A stretch of 37,606 nucleotides of DNA. Origin: Nostocales cyanobacterium LEGE 11386 (GTDB taxonomy: Bacteria > Cyanobacteriota > Cyanobacteriia > Cyanobacteriales > Nostocaceae). A program made the position numbers and the translations under genes. Shown here one piece after another: positions 16,875-24,609 of the stretch. Under the pieces are notes generated by a model. That model was not told the DNA's origin. It saw only the letters and a list, made by a program, of their open reading frames with translations, and searched no databases. The number at the start of each line of letters is the position of its first letter. The stretch's first letter is position 1. The DNA is taken from assembly GCA_015207155.1 (NCBI GenBank), contig JADEXK010000059.1:1-37606 (forward strand). Direction: 5' to 3'.

Positions 16875-17225
16875 ATGTCTCATTTTAGCACTCTGCGTAC
16901 CAAAATCACCGATGCTGAAATCCTTAAGTCTTCTTTGCGCGACCTTGGTATCAGCGTAAAGACTGAAGCTGATGTTCGTGGTTATAACGGTCAGCGTGTA
17001 CGCTCAGACATCGTAGCTGTTTTGGAAGGCGAATATGATCTAGGTTGGTCTCGCAACAGCGATGGTTCCTTTGACCTCATCGCTGACCTGTGGGGCGTTG
17101 CTAAGAAGCATAACCAAACCGAGTTGATCAACTCCATCAACCAAAAGTATGCCGTTAACAAAACCTTGTCTGAAGTAAAACAGCGCGGTCTGCAAAACGC
17201 CAATGTGAAGTTGGTATTGCAATAA
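16875..17225 (+). CDS. ycf35: DUF1257 protein, Ycf35 type
   Basis: A 116-residue conserved protein matching the DUF1257/Ycf35 family of cyanobacteria and red-algal plastids, function unknown. The diagnostic opening MSHFSTLRTKITD is followed by alternating strands and helices (RSDIVAVLEGEYDLGWSRNSDGSFDLIADLWGV). No signal peptide or membrane segment. The frame is open 23 codons further upstream to a TTG, but the ATG at 16875 has GGAGGA a few bases before it and matches the family start. A strong terminator follows, so it is the last gene of the unit. Confidence 0.9.
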   Translation: MSHFSTLRTKITDAEILKSSLRDLGISVKTEADVRGYNGQRVRSDIVAVLEGEYDLGWSRNSDGSFDLIADLWGVAKKHNQTELINSINQKYAVNKTLSEVKQRGLQNANVKLVLQ

Positions 17226-17254
17226 CAATTTCTCTGCGCGTTCCCAAAGCTGCA

Positions 17255-17291
17255 CGGGTTAACCACATATTAGCGGTTAGCCCGCTTTTTT
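17255..17291 (+). terminator. Intrinsic terminator after ycf35
   Basis: CGGGTTAACC (17255-17264) pairs with GGTTAGCCCG (17275-17284): a 10-bp stem with one G-T wobble and a 10-nt loop. It is followed directly by CTTTTTTA. It lies 30 bases after the ycf35 stop, a textbook arrangement. Confidence 0.9.
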
Positions 17292-17292
17292 A

Positions 17293-17322
17293 TCAGGACT
17301 GAGAATTATTTCTCAGTCCTGA
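17293..17322. repeat. Second perfect hairpin after ycf35
   Basis: TCAGGACTGAGAA (17293-17305) and TTCTCAGTCCTGA (17310-17322) form a perfect 13-bp inverted repeat with a 4-nt loop. It starts within the T-run region of the preceding terminator. No T-run follows it. It may be a back-up transcription stop or a dispersed palindrome. Confidence 0.85.
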
Positions 17323-17495
17323 ATTTGATGGTTCTTGATTCTGATGCTTTTAAATTAGCACGCAAGGGAGGATGTCTGCGGCATGAAAGTGGAGTAATCA
17401 CTACCTAAAACAGTACGATTGTTCTACTATAACCACACTAAAGATAGTATCATTAAGGATTGTTTCAAGCTGCCTCTCACTATCAGCCAGTCGAT

Positions 17496-20384
17496 ATGTC
17501 AGATCACAAGCTAGCCCCATCCTTAAATGGACATCTTCCCTACCCTAACCACAACAGCCAGAATACCATTCGGATTCGGGGTGCTAGGCAGCATAATCTG
17601 AAAAATATTGACTTGGAATTGCCACGCGATCGCCTGATTGTCTTTACTGGTGTTTCTGGTTCTGGTAAGTCTTCTCTGGCGTTTGACACGATTTTTGCTG
17701 AAGGCCAACGTCGCTATGTGGAGTCCCTCAGCGCCTACGCCCGCCAATTTCTCGGACAATTAGATAAACCAGATGTGGAAGCCATTGAAGGCTTAAGTCC
17801 GGCGATTTCCATTGACCAAAAGTCAACCTCCCATAATCCCCGTTCCACAGTGGGGACGGTAACAGAAATTTACGATTATTTGCGGTTGTTGTTTGGTCGT
17901 GCTGGTGAACCCCATTGTCCCATATGCGATCGCTCTATTGCCCCCCAGACCATTGATGAGATGTGCGATCGCATCATAGATTTACCAGATCGCACCCGCT
18001 TCCAAATCCTTGCACCTGTGGTCCGGGGTAAAAAAGGCACTCACCGCAAGCTGTTATCGAGTCTCGCTTCTCAGGGTTTTGTCCGTGTGCGTGTTGATGG
18101 AGAAGTACGCGAACTGTCAGACTCGATTGAATTAGATAAAAATTTAACCCATACTATTGAAGTTGTCATCGACCGCTTGGTGAAAAAGCCCGGTATTCAA
18201 GAGCGTTTGGTCGATTCTCTCTCTACGTGTCTGAAGCAGTCTGGTGGTATTGCTAACATACTTGTGAGTTTGTTATCTGATAGTGGGGAAGAGAAAGAAG
18301 AAGAATTAGTATTTTCCGAGAACTTTGCTTGTCCAGTACATGGGGCGGTGATGGAAGAATTATCGCCGCGCTTGTTCTCGTTTAACTCGCCTTACGGTGC
18401 TTGTCCCAACTGTCACGGAATTGGGACATTAAAAAGATTTGCGCCAGATTTGATTGTACCTGACCCTGAAGCACCAATTTACGCGGCGATCGCACCTTGG
18501 TCAGAAAAAGATAATTCTTATTATCTGGAATTGCTTTATAGTGTAGGGCAGGTTCATGGGTTTGAGTTGCAAGCTAAATGGAACCAGCTAACGGTAGAAC
18601 AGCAGCAAACTGTGCTGTATGGTGAGCAAGAAGAAGGAACCACAGCAGCCCAGAGAAAGCAAAATTTTAAGGGTGCGATTCCCATTTTGCAACGGCAATA
18701 TGAGGGTGGTTCGGAGTTAATTAAGCAAAAATTAGAACAATATTTGATTGACCAGCCGTGTGAGGTTTGCGGGGGGAGACGCTTAAAACCAGAAGCTTTG
18801 GCGGTAAGGCTGGGACAATATGGAATTTTAGATTTAACTGGGGTATCGATTCGGGATTGCCGGGAGAGAATTGATCAGTTACAGTTAAGCGATCGGCAGA
18901 TGCAAATTGCTGATTTAGTCCTGAGAGAAATCAAAGCTAGATTGCAATTTTTGTTAGATGTGGGTTTAGATTATCTCACCCTTGATCGTCCAGCCATGAC
19001 CCTTTCCGGTGGGGAAGCCCAACGTATTCGTTTAGCAACGCAGATTGGTTCTGGTTTAACTGGGGTGCTTTACGTTTTAGATGAACCAAGCATTGGTTTA
19101 CATCAACGAGACAATGGACGTTTACTGAAAACCTTAATTAAATTGCGCGATTTAGGTAATACTTTAATCGTAGTTGAACATGATGAAGAAACCATCCGTG
19201 CAGCCAACCACATTGTCGATATTGGCCCTGGTGCAGGCATTCACGGTGGTAATATTGTCGCCCAAGGAGATTTACAAGCTTTACTAGCAGCAGAAAATTC
19301 TTTGACGGGTGCTTATTTATCTGGACGGCGAGTAATTACCACTCCACAGGAACGGCGAGAAGGAAATGGACGCAGTTTAGTAATTAAAAATGCCCATCGT
19401 AATAATTTAAGAAATATCGATGTCGAAATACCTTTGGGTAAACTTGTCGCTGTTACTGGTGTTTCTGGTTCTGGTAAATCTACTTTAATTAATGAATTAC
19501 TTTATCCATCATTACAACATCATCTCACCAAAAAAGTTCCTTTACCCAAACACTTACAAGAAATTAAGGGATTAAATGCCGTTGATAAAGCAATTGTCAT
19601 CGACCAATCTCCCATTGGACGTACACCGCGTTCTAATCCTGCAACTTACACAGGCATTTTTGATGCTATTCGGGATGTATTTGCTCAAACAGTAGAAGCC
19701 AAAGCCAGGGGATACAAACCTGGACAATTTTCTTTCAATGTTAAAGGTGGACGTTGCGAAGCTTGTAGCGGACAAGGTGTAAATGTTATTGAAATGAACT
19801 TTCTACCAGATGTTTATGTACAATGCGAAGTTTGCAAAGGTGCAAGATATAACCGCGAAACTTTGCAAGTGAAATATAAAGATAAGTCAATTTCTGACAT
19901 TCTCAATATGACAGTTGAGGAGAGTTTAGAATTTTTTCAAAATATTCCTAAAGCCGTGACCCGCTTGCAAACTTTATATGATGTCGGCTTAGGTTATGTC
20001 AAACTGGGACAACCGGCCACAACTTTATCTGGTGGGGAAGCACAACGGGTAAAATTAGCCACGGAACTATCTCGACGTGCTACAGGTAAAACACTTTATT
20101 TAATAGATGAGCCAACAACAGGGTTATCATTTTATGATGTCCACAAGTTGTTGGATGTATTGCAAAGATTAGTAGATAAAGGTAATTCAATTTTAGTAAT
20201 TGAACACAACTTAGATGTAATTCGTTGCGCTGACTGGGTGATAGATTTAGGGCCAGAAGGTGGCGATAAAGGTGGAGAAGTGATTGCTGTAGGAACACCA
20301 GAGGAAGTTGCAGGAAATTCCCGGTCTTATACTGGGCAATATTTGCAGCAGGTGTTGCAGCAGTATCCGTCGGCGAGGAAATAG
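17496..20384 (+). CDS. uvrA: Excinuclease ABC subunit A
   Basis: Damage-recognition ATPase of nucleotide excision repair. It has two ABC modules: Walker A GVSGSGKSS near residues 52-60 and again in the second half, and the signature LSGGEAQR twice. The zinc module CEACSGQGVN...CEVCKGARY in the C-terminal half is diagnostic, and further CxxC/CxxH pairs (CPIC, CPVHG, CPNC) sit in the N-terminal half. 962 residues is normal. The frame is open to a TTG at 17460; ATG 17496 is preferred because it gives MSDHKLAP, as in related proteins. Single-gene unit after the ycf35 terminator. Confidence 0.96.
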   Translation: MSDHKLAPSLNGHLPYPNHNSQNTIRIRGARQHNLKNIDLELPRDRLIVFTGVSGSGKSSLAFDTIFAEGQRRYVESLSAYARQFLGQLDKPDVEAIEGLSPAISIDQKSTSHNPRSTVGTVTEIYDYLRLLFGRAGEPHCPICDRSIAPQTIDEMCDRIIDLPDRTRFQILAPVVRGKKGTHRKLLSSLASQGFVRVRVDGEVRELSDSIELDKNLTHTIEVVIDRLVKKPGIQERLVDSLSTCLKQSGGIANILVSLLSDSGEEKEEELVFSENFACPVHGAVMEELSPRLFSFNSPYGACPNCHGIGTLKRFAPDLIVPDPEAPIYAAIAPWSEKDNSYYLELLYSVGQVHGFELQAKWNQLTVEQQQTVLYGEQEEGTTAAQRKQNFKGAIPILQRQYEGGSELIKQKLEQYLIDQPCEVCGGRRLKPEALAVRLGQYGILDLTGVSIRDCRERIDQLQLSDRQMQIADLVLREIKARLQFLLDVGLDYLTLDRPAMTLSGGEAQRIRLATQIGSGLTGVLYVLDEPSIGLHQRDNGRLLKTLIKLRDLGNTLIVVEHDEETIRAANHIVDIGPGAGIHGGNIVAQGDLQALLAAENSLTGAYLSGRRVITTPQERREGNGRSLVIKNAHRNNLRNIDVEIPLGKLVAVTGVSGSGKSTLINELLYPSLQHHLTKKVPLPKHLQEIKGLNAVDKAIVIDQSPIGRTPRSNPATYTGIFDAIRDVFAQTVEAKARGYKPGQFSFNVKGGRCEACSGQGVNVIEMNFLPDVYVQCEVCKGARYNRETLQVKYKDKSISDILNMTVEESLEFFQNIPKAVTRLQTLYDVGLGYVKLGQPATTLSGGEAQRVKLATELSRRATGKTLYLIDEPTTGLSFYDVHKLLDVLQRLVDKGNSILVIEHNLDVIRCADWVIDLGPEGGDKGGEVIAVGTPEEVAGNSRSYTGQYLQQVLQQYPSARK

Positions 20385-20389
20385 GGTTT

Positions 20390-20460
20390 ATGTCTCACGC
20401 AAAGTCGAGCCAGTGCGTTGGGTGGCTCCACCGACTTGTAGCAACTGGCGTGCAAAGGCG
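20390..20460. repeat. Dispersed repeat downstream of uvrA
   Basis: This stretch (containing CAGTGCGTTGGGTGGCT and CGACTTGTAGCAACTGG) has the look of repeat sequences frequent between genes of Nostocales. It includes an inverted pair GCCAGT (20409-20414) / ACTGGC (20444-20449). It fills most of the 96-bp gap before the DUF29-like gene. Recognition is from memory, not a search. Confidence 0.55.
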
Positions 20461-20480
20461 CGAAGGAAGAGAGGGAAAAG

Positions 20481-20912
20481 ATGGAAGAGTTGTTGCTGTT
20501 AAAGGAATTGTTACAAGAGGGGAAAATTCCAGAAGCATTGGAATTGGTAGAAGAATTAGAGGAAATGAGTAAATCTGACAAATTAAATAAGATTTTTAGC
20601 TATGGAATTATTTTACTATTGCATTTAATTAAACAAGCAGCAGAAAAACGTACAACTAGGTCTTGGGAAACTTCTATTTTTAACTCTGTTAAGCAAATTC
20701 AACGCACCAATAAACGACTAAAATCTCAAGGTAATTATTTAACCGAAGCAGAGTTATTAGAAACTCTACAGGATGCTTATGAATCAGCTTTAAGAAAGGC
20801 TGCATTAGAAGTTGTTGAAGGAAAATATTCAACAGATGAATTACGTGAAATAATTAATCAGAATATAATAATTCAAGATGCAATGAATTTGATTTTAGCA
20901 ATAAATAATTAG
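20481..20912 (+). CDS. DUF29-like protein
   Basis: A 143-residue, mostly helical protein. The pattern LVEELEEMSKSDK...LLLHLIKQ...TRSWETSIFNSVKQIQR followed by EAYESALRKAALE-type helices resembles DUF29, a family very abundant in cyanobacteria and of unknown function. The usual N-terminal YDxDFxxW segment is missing or replaced by LLLLKELLQEG, so this may be a shortened or diverged member. AGAGAGGG upstream of the ATG is a good ribosome site. It is AT-richer than uvrA. The context gives no function. Confidence 0.65.
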   Translation: MEELLLLKELLQEGKIPEALELVEELEEMSKSDKLNKIFSYGIILLLHLIKQAAEKRTTRSWETSIFNSVKQIQRTNKRLKSQGNYLTEAELLETLQDAYESALRKAALEVVEGKYSTDELREIINQNIIIQDAMNLILAINN

Positions 20913-20984
20913 TTGTATTTCATGTTTCTCTGCGCCTCTGCATGAAGCAAATTATCCCACAGGTTAGCAACGCCAAACAATTAC

Positions 20985-21413
20985 TTAACTATCTTCACCC
21001 CTTTGCCAAAACTGCCGTAAAATCTCTCCTGGCGGGCGATCCCAAGTATCTATATGCTCGTATATTAAATTATTTGGGTTGAGTTTGTAAGTTGAATAGC
21101 CATTAAAAAATAGATGTGCTTTCCAGGGAACACGCAACACTCCACGGACTGTCCATTGAGCTAAAATCGTATCCTCTGTTGTCTGGGAAACTTCATGCAA
21201 GTCAAAATAAATTTGCGTAAAAAATAGCCGTGCGTGAAATCGCAATGTCCAAAATATAATGCGGTAGTTAAATTTCCATTTGAATTTATTTACAGGGTCT
21301 TGAAAGTAGATATCCTGTGTATAAATATCATAGGAAATATCTTTTTCAAAAAGTGTCGGCAAATCTTCTTTAAGAGTTTTAATTACCTGTTCTACTGGCA
21401 ATAGATATTTCAC
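20985..21413 (-). CDS. DUF2358-like protein
   Basis: A 142-residue soluble protein. The opening VEQVIKTLKEDLPTLFEKDISYDIYTQDIYFQDPV and later aromatic-rich strands match DUF2358, an NTF2/SnoaL-like fold family conserved in cyanobacteria and plant plastids without assigned function. No signal peptide. It is complete, with an ATG start, and convergent with the DUF29-like gene. It is divergent from the hydrolase gene with ~180 bp between them, which probably holds both promoters. Confidence 0.75.
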   Translation of the reverse strand: MKYLLPVEQVIKTLKEDLPTLFEKDISYDIYTQDIYFQDPVNKFKWKFNYRIIFWTLRFHARLFFTQIYFDLHEVSQTTEDTILAQWTVRGVLRVPWKAHLFFNGYSTYKLNPNNLIYEHIDTWDRPPGEILRQFWQRGEDS

Positions 21414-21590
21414 ACGTCTTATCCTTGAAAAAGAAGTATATTCATTCTTAATGTGACAGTTTGCTGACTTAACCTATCATTCAGCCTACAGAGAATCACT
21501 ACACGCAACTGTCGCTAAACAGATGTGTTGACCAAAAACTCAACACATAATTTTTACAATGCTCACGTCATAACTGGAAAAATACAACAT

Positions 21591-22454
21591 ATGTCTGTAA
21601 TACAGAATTCCTGGAAACACGAATATATCACCACCAATGGAGTAAAACTGCACTACGTCACCCAAGGAGTAGGGCCATTAATGCTGATGTTACATGGGTT
21701 TCCTGAGTTTTGGTATTCTTGGCGGCATCAAATCCCAGAATTCGCCAAATATTTTCAAGTCGTCGCTCTGGATTTACGTGGCTACAACGATAGTGATAAA
21801 CCCAAAGAGCAATCAGCTTATGTCATGGATGAGTTGGTTAAAGATGTTGAGGGTGTAATTAAAGGCTTAGGACACGACAAGTGTATTTTAGTTGGACATG
21901 ATTGGGGTGGTGCGATCGCTTGGTCTTTTGCCTATACTCACCCCGAAATGCTAGAGCGATTAATTATTCTCAACCTACCTCACCCTGCCAAATTTTCCCA
22001 AGGTTTACGCACTTACCAACAGTTGCTACGTAGCTGGTATATCTTCTTATTTCAGCTACCTTTGCTACCAGAATTACTTTTAGAATCTTCAGATTATCAG
22101 GCAATTGAAAGGATTATTCAAGGCACAGCAGTTAATAAAAGTGCTTTCACTCCAGCAGATATTGATGCTTATAAAGATGCTGCTGCAAAACGTGGTGCTA
22201 TCCCAGCCATGTTGAACTATTATCGCAACATTTTTCAACAGTCTTTTATCACTAAAGATTGGGGAATTTTAACTGTGCCCACACTGATGATTTGGGGAGA
22301 GAACGATACTGCATTGGGGAAGGAACTCACTGACAACACTACAACCTATGTCAGCAACTTACAAATTAAGTATATTCCCCATTGCGGACATTGGGTACAG
22401 CAAGAAAAGCCAGATTTAGTCAACCAGTATATGCGTGAATTCTTGGTAATTTAG
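21591..22454 (+). CDS. Alpha/beta hydrolase, epoxide-hydrolase-like
   Basis: A 287-residue alpha/beta hydrolase. Oxyanion-hole motif HGFPE (35-39), nucleophile D104 in VGHDWGG, acid D239 in GEND and base H267 in HCGHW form an Asp-Asp-His triad. An aspartate nucleophile separates it from esterases and points to soluble epoxide hydrolases or haloalkane dehalogenases; cap-domain tyrosines (YYRN near 210-212) favour epoxide hydrolase. The natural substrate is unknown. The frame is open to 21525, but ATG 21591 gives the family-like start. Cytosolic. Confidence 0.88.
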   Translation: MSVIQNSWKHEYITTNGVKLHYVTQGVGPLMLMLHGFPEFWYSWRHQIPEFAKYFQVVALDLRGYNDSDKPKEQSAYVMDELVKDVEGVIKGLGHDKCILVGHDWGGAIAWSFAYTHPEMLERLIILNLPHPAKFSQGLRTYQQLLRSWYIFLFQLPLLPELLLESSDYQAIERIIQGTAVNKSAFTPADIDAYKDAAAKRGAIPAMLNYYRNIFQQSFITKDWGILTVPTLMIWGENDTALGKELTDNTTTYVSNLQIKYIPHCGHWVQQEKPDLVNQYMREFLVI

Positions 22455-22764
22455 GCAACTAAATATCACTCGTACAGAGTGCCATTTGGTAGTAGGAAAA
22501 TACTGATTAATATCTAATGTGCAATTATGCCAAGTGGCACAATCACTTAAAAATATTTAACATTAATTTAATTGTGTTTTTTTTGCAGATTTTATCGAGC
22601 AGCAATAGCCCAAAGCCATAATCAATAGTACTTCTAGCATCACAACCACATCTGTTAGAGATCACAAGGAATTTGCGTGTTAAATCAACAATTTTCAGCA
22701 ATCTAGTGAGATAATAAAAAAGTGAGGAAAAGAACGGATGTAATCTCAAAAAAAGGGGATAAAA
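22455..22764. other. Spacer between hydrolase and pentapeptide genes
   Basis: 310 bp, AT-rich, no ORF of note. A small dyad TGCCA-AG-TGGCA occurs at 22528-22539. The promoter of the pentapeptide gene probably lies near the AT-rich AGATAATAAAA at about 22709, but no well-matched -35 was found. Confidence 0.4.
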
Positions 22765-23226
22765 ATGATGAAACTCCAGCTATTCGCAGTTCTAGCCTTA
22801 GCAACTCCCCTACTTTTTACTAGCACGGTTAACGCTGGGAATTCGCAAGACTTAAAAAGACTGCATTTAACTAGAGAATGTATCGATTGCGATCTATCAG
22901 GGGTTAACCTTAGAGGCGCTCATTTAATTGGTGCTGACTTAAGAGGCGCAAATCTTTCTGGAGCCAACCTCGAAGGAGTCAATCTTGAAGGAGCAGACCT
23001 AACAAACGCTAATTTGAAAGGTGCTAACTTAACTTCAGCGATGCTTTCCAATGTCAACTTCAAGCAAGCCAATCTCAACGGTGCAAATCTGACTCGCGCT
23101 CAAATTTACGACTCTAATGTGTATGGTGCATCAATGGATCATATGATTATCACTGATGCGGAAATCTATCATACTGGCATTGGTATTGGTGGAGAAGAAG
23201 CAGAAATGATCCCCGATTGGGACTAA
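22765..23226 (+). CDS. Secreted pentapeptide-repeat protein
   Basis: A 153-residue protein with a clear signal peptide (LQLFAVLALATPLLFTSTVNA, cleavage near residue 24). Then come about 12 pentapeptides A(D/N)LxG-type from residue ~44 (CDLSGVNLRGAHLIGADLRGANL...), which fold as a right-handed quadrilateral beta-helix. The pair CIDC (39-42) just before the helix is common in cyanobacterial lumen or periplasm members. The acidic C-terminus is unrelated to the repeats. Two adjacent ATGs (22765, 22768) are possible; GGGG is suitably placed upstream. Biochemical role unknown. Confidence 0.9.
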   Translation: MMKLQLFAVLALATPLLFTSTVNAGNSQDLKRLHLTRECIDCDLSGVNLRGAHLIGADLRGANLSGANLEGVNLEGADLTNANLKGANLTSAMLSNVNFKQANLNGANLTRAQIYDSNVYGASMDHMIITDAEIYHTGIGIGGEEAEMIPDWD

Positions 23227-24068
23227 GCTAAACTAAGTAGCCTAGTGTAGAGAAATACAAATTGTGGTGGTTGTAGGGATAACGAAATTAGCTGTAAGTA
23301 GGCCTTATCCCTCAACTTACCCTGAGCAAAATATTTGACTTCTAGCAAAAATAGCTTTCTAACTGGGCAAGAAAAGACGCATGAGTGATGATCCTAGCTA
23401 CTTCCTCAGTGCTTTTCTGCATGTTTTGAGACGACTTGTGAAAAAAATTAACATAAAGTGTTAACATTTTTCTGGTCAGCATTCAGGCTGCACCTAAATT
23501 TCCGCGAGGAGACTGACACTGAACCTTGCAAGGTCGGTGTCGAGAAGAATTACCTCCAATCAAAACTGGTCAGGTGACCATATCACAAAACAAATATCTT
23601 GTCTAGTCTATTTGCATACATAAAAACTTTTATTACGTATTAATATCAATGACCAACGAGCTAATTGACGAACGCGGCTTAAGATAGCTTTAATATCAAA
23701 TAAAATCGGCGTTTATGCTTATATAAATGAGAGGTGGTCTGATTTTTGCATGATTTGTACTTGAATGAGTACTATTATGAGCAGCTGACACGGCATGGGA
23801 TAATCCAACCTGAGGATTTCAGTTGATTCACAAAATAATAGAACTCAGAAAGCTGATTTTAATATATCCTGCCGCCTTCTGACTTCTATGCTTCTACTGA
23901 CTGTCTACCTTGTAGTTGATGCAGTAGAGCTTACAGGGCAATTATGGTTATAGGACACTAAACCCTATTGTGATCCAAACTCAGTTGTACTGATGCCCTC
24001 ATGCATTGCCTAATCAACAGCCTTTTGGTTGTAATTGTCCAGATTAGATAAACTCAACTGTTAAATTT
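23227..24068. other. Gene-free stretch upstream of the CAAD gene
   Basis: 842 bp without a supported gene. It holds a run of small inverted repeats from 23455 to 23580 (see the ncRNA entry). The rest is AT-rich and unremarkable. It probably includes the 5' region of the CAAD gene. Confidence 0.55.
23474..23580 (+). ncRNA. Candidate structured RNA (three hairpins)
   Basis: Three stem-loops are packed into 107 bases. The first is GGTCAGC with GCTG-C-ACC (23474-23494, one bulge). The second is a long hairpin GACACTGAACCTT/AAGGTCGGTGTC (23515-23541) with one bulged A and a T-G wobble, enclosed by possible GAGG (23506-23509) / CCTC (23553-23556) pairing. The third is TGGTCA-GG-TGACCA (23567-23580). 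CTGGTCAG occurs at both ends. It matches no riboswitch or RNA class I recognise. Strand is assumed. Confidence 0.35.
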
Positions 24069-24080
24069 ATGGGAGTGAAA

Positions 24081-24518
24081 ATGCAAGAACCGGAATTCAC
24101 AGAAACCAAGTCCAAAGAGGCAACAGTGCCAGATATCAACAACCAAACAGGAACCATTACTAAACTCCAGCCTCCTGTGCAGTCTCAAGAGCAATGGCAA
24201 AAATATGGTGAACAGATTTCTGGCTTTTTAGCAACACTGCCTGAATACCTGGGAAGCTTCTTTAATCAATATAAGCAGCCCCTGGTTAGTATTGGTTTAA
24301 TTGTGGCAGCAATTGTCTCGGTTAAGGTACTTTTGGCAATATTAGATGCTTTGAATGATATTCCTTTGGTAGCACCGACCTTTGAATTGATTGGTATTGG
24401 TTATTCTGCCTGGTTTGTTTACCGCTATCTGCTCAAAGCTTCAACCCGGCGCGAGTTAACTGATGAAATTACAACCCTCAAATCACAAGTCGTCGGCAAA
24501 AATATTCCAGAAGCTTAA
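24081..24518 (+). CDS. CAAD-domain (CURT1-like) membrane protein
   Basis: A 145-residue protein. A polar N-terminal ~60 residues is followed by an amphipathic segment (LPEYLGSFFNQYKQP), two membrane helices (about 67-89 and 97-118) and a short charged C-terminal helix. This is the CAAD domain, found free-standing or appended to aminoacyl-tRNA synthetases in cyanobacteria, and homologous to plant CURT1 thylakoid-curvature proteins. A free-standing copy like this probably acts in thylakoid architecture. The frame is open to ATG 24069, but GGAG sits five bases before ATG 24081, which is preferred. Confidence 0.88.
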   Translation: MQEPEFTETKSKEATVPDINNQTGTITKLQPPVQSQEQWQKYGEQISGFLATLPEYLGSFFNQYKQPLVSIGLIVAAIVSVKVLLAILDALNDIPLVAPTFELIGIGYSAWFVYRYLLKASTRRELTDEITTLKSQVVGKNIPEA

Positions 24519-24545
24519 CATCTAACCGTCGATATACTCTTGTTC

Positions 24546-24580
24546 GGCGATCGCCAGGGCCTTCCCATTTGGCGATCGCC
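24546..24580. terminator. HIP1-paired hairpin between convergent genes
   Basis: Two copies of GGCGATCGCC (24546-24555 and 24571-24580) can pair with each other as a 10-bp GC-rich stem around a 15-nt loop. They lie in the 91-bp spacer between the convergent CAAD and SLH genes. A short T-run (TTT) follows on the plus strand only, so it may serve as a bidirectional but imperfect terminator. Confidence 0.5.
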
Positions 24581-24609
24581 TTTGGCGTTTCTGTAGGGTA
24601 GCCGTTACC

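Noticed and set aside
23381..23464. 27-codon ATG frame in the gap before the CAAD gene
   Set aside because: No ribosome-binding site, no recognisable small photosynthetic protein, and a frame of this length is expected by chance.
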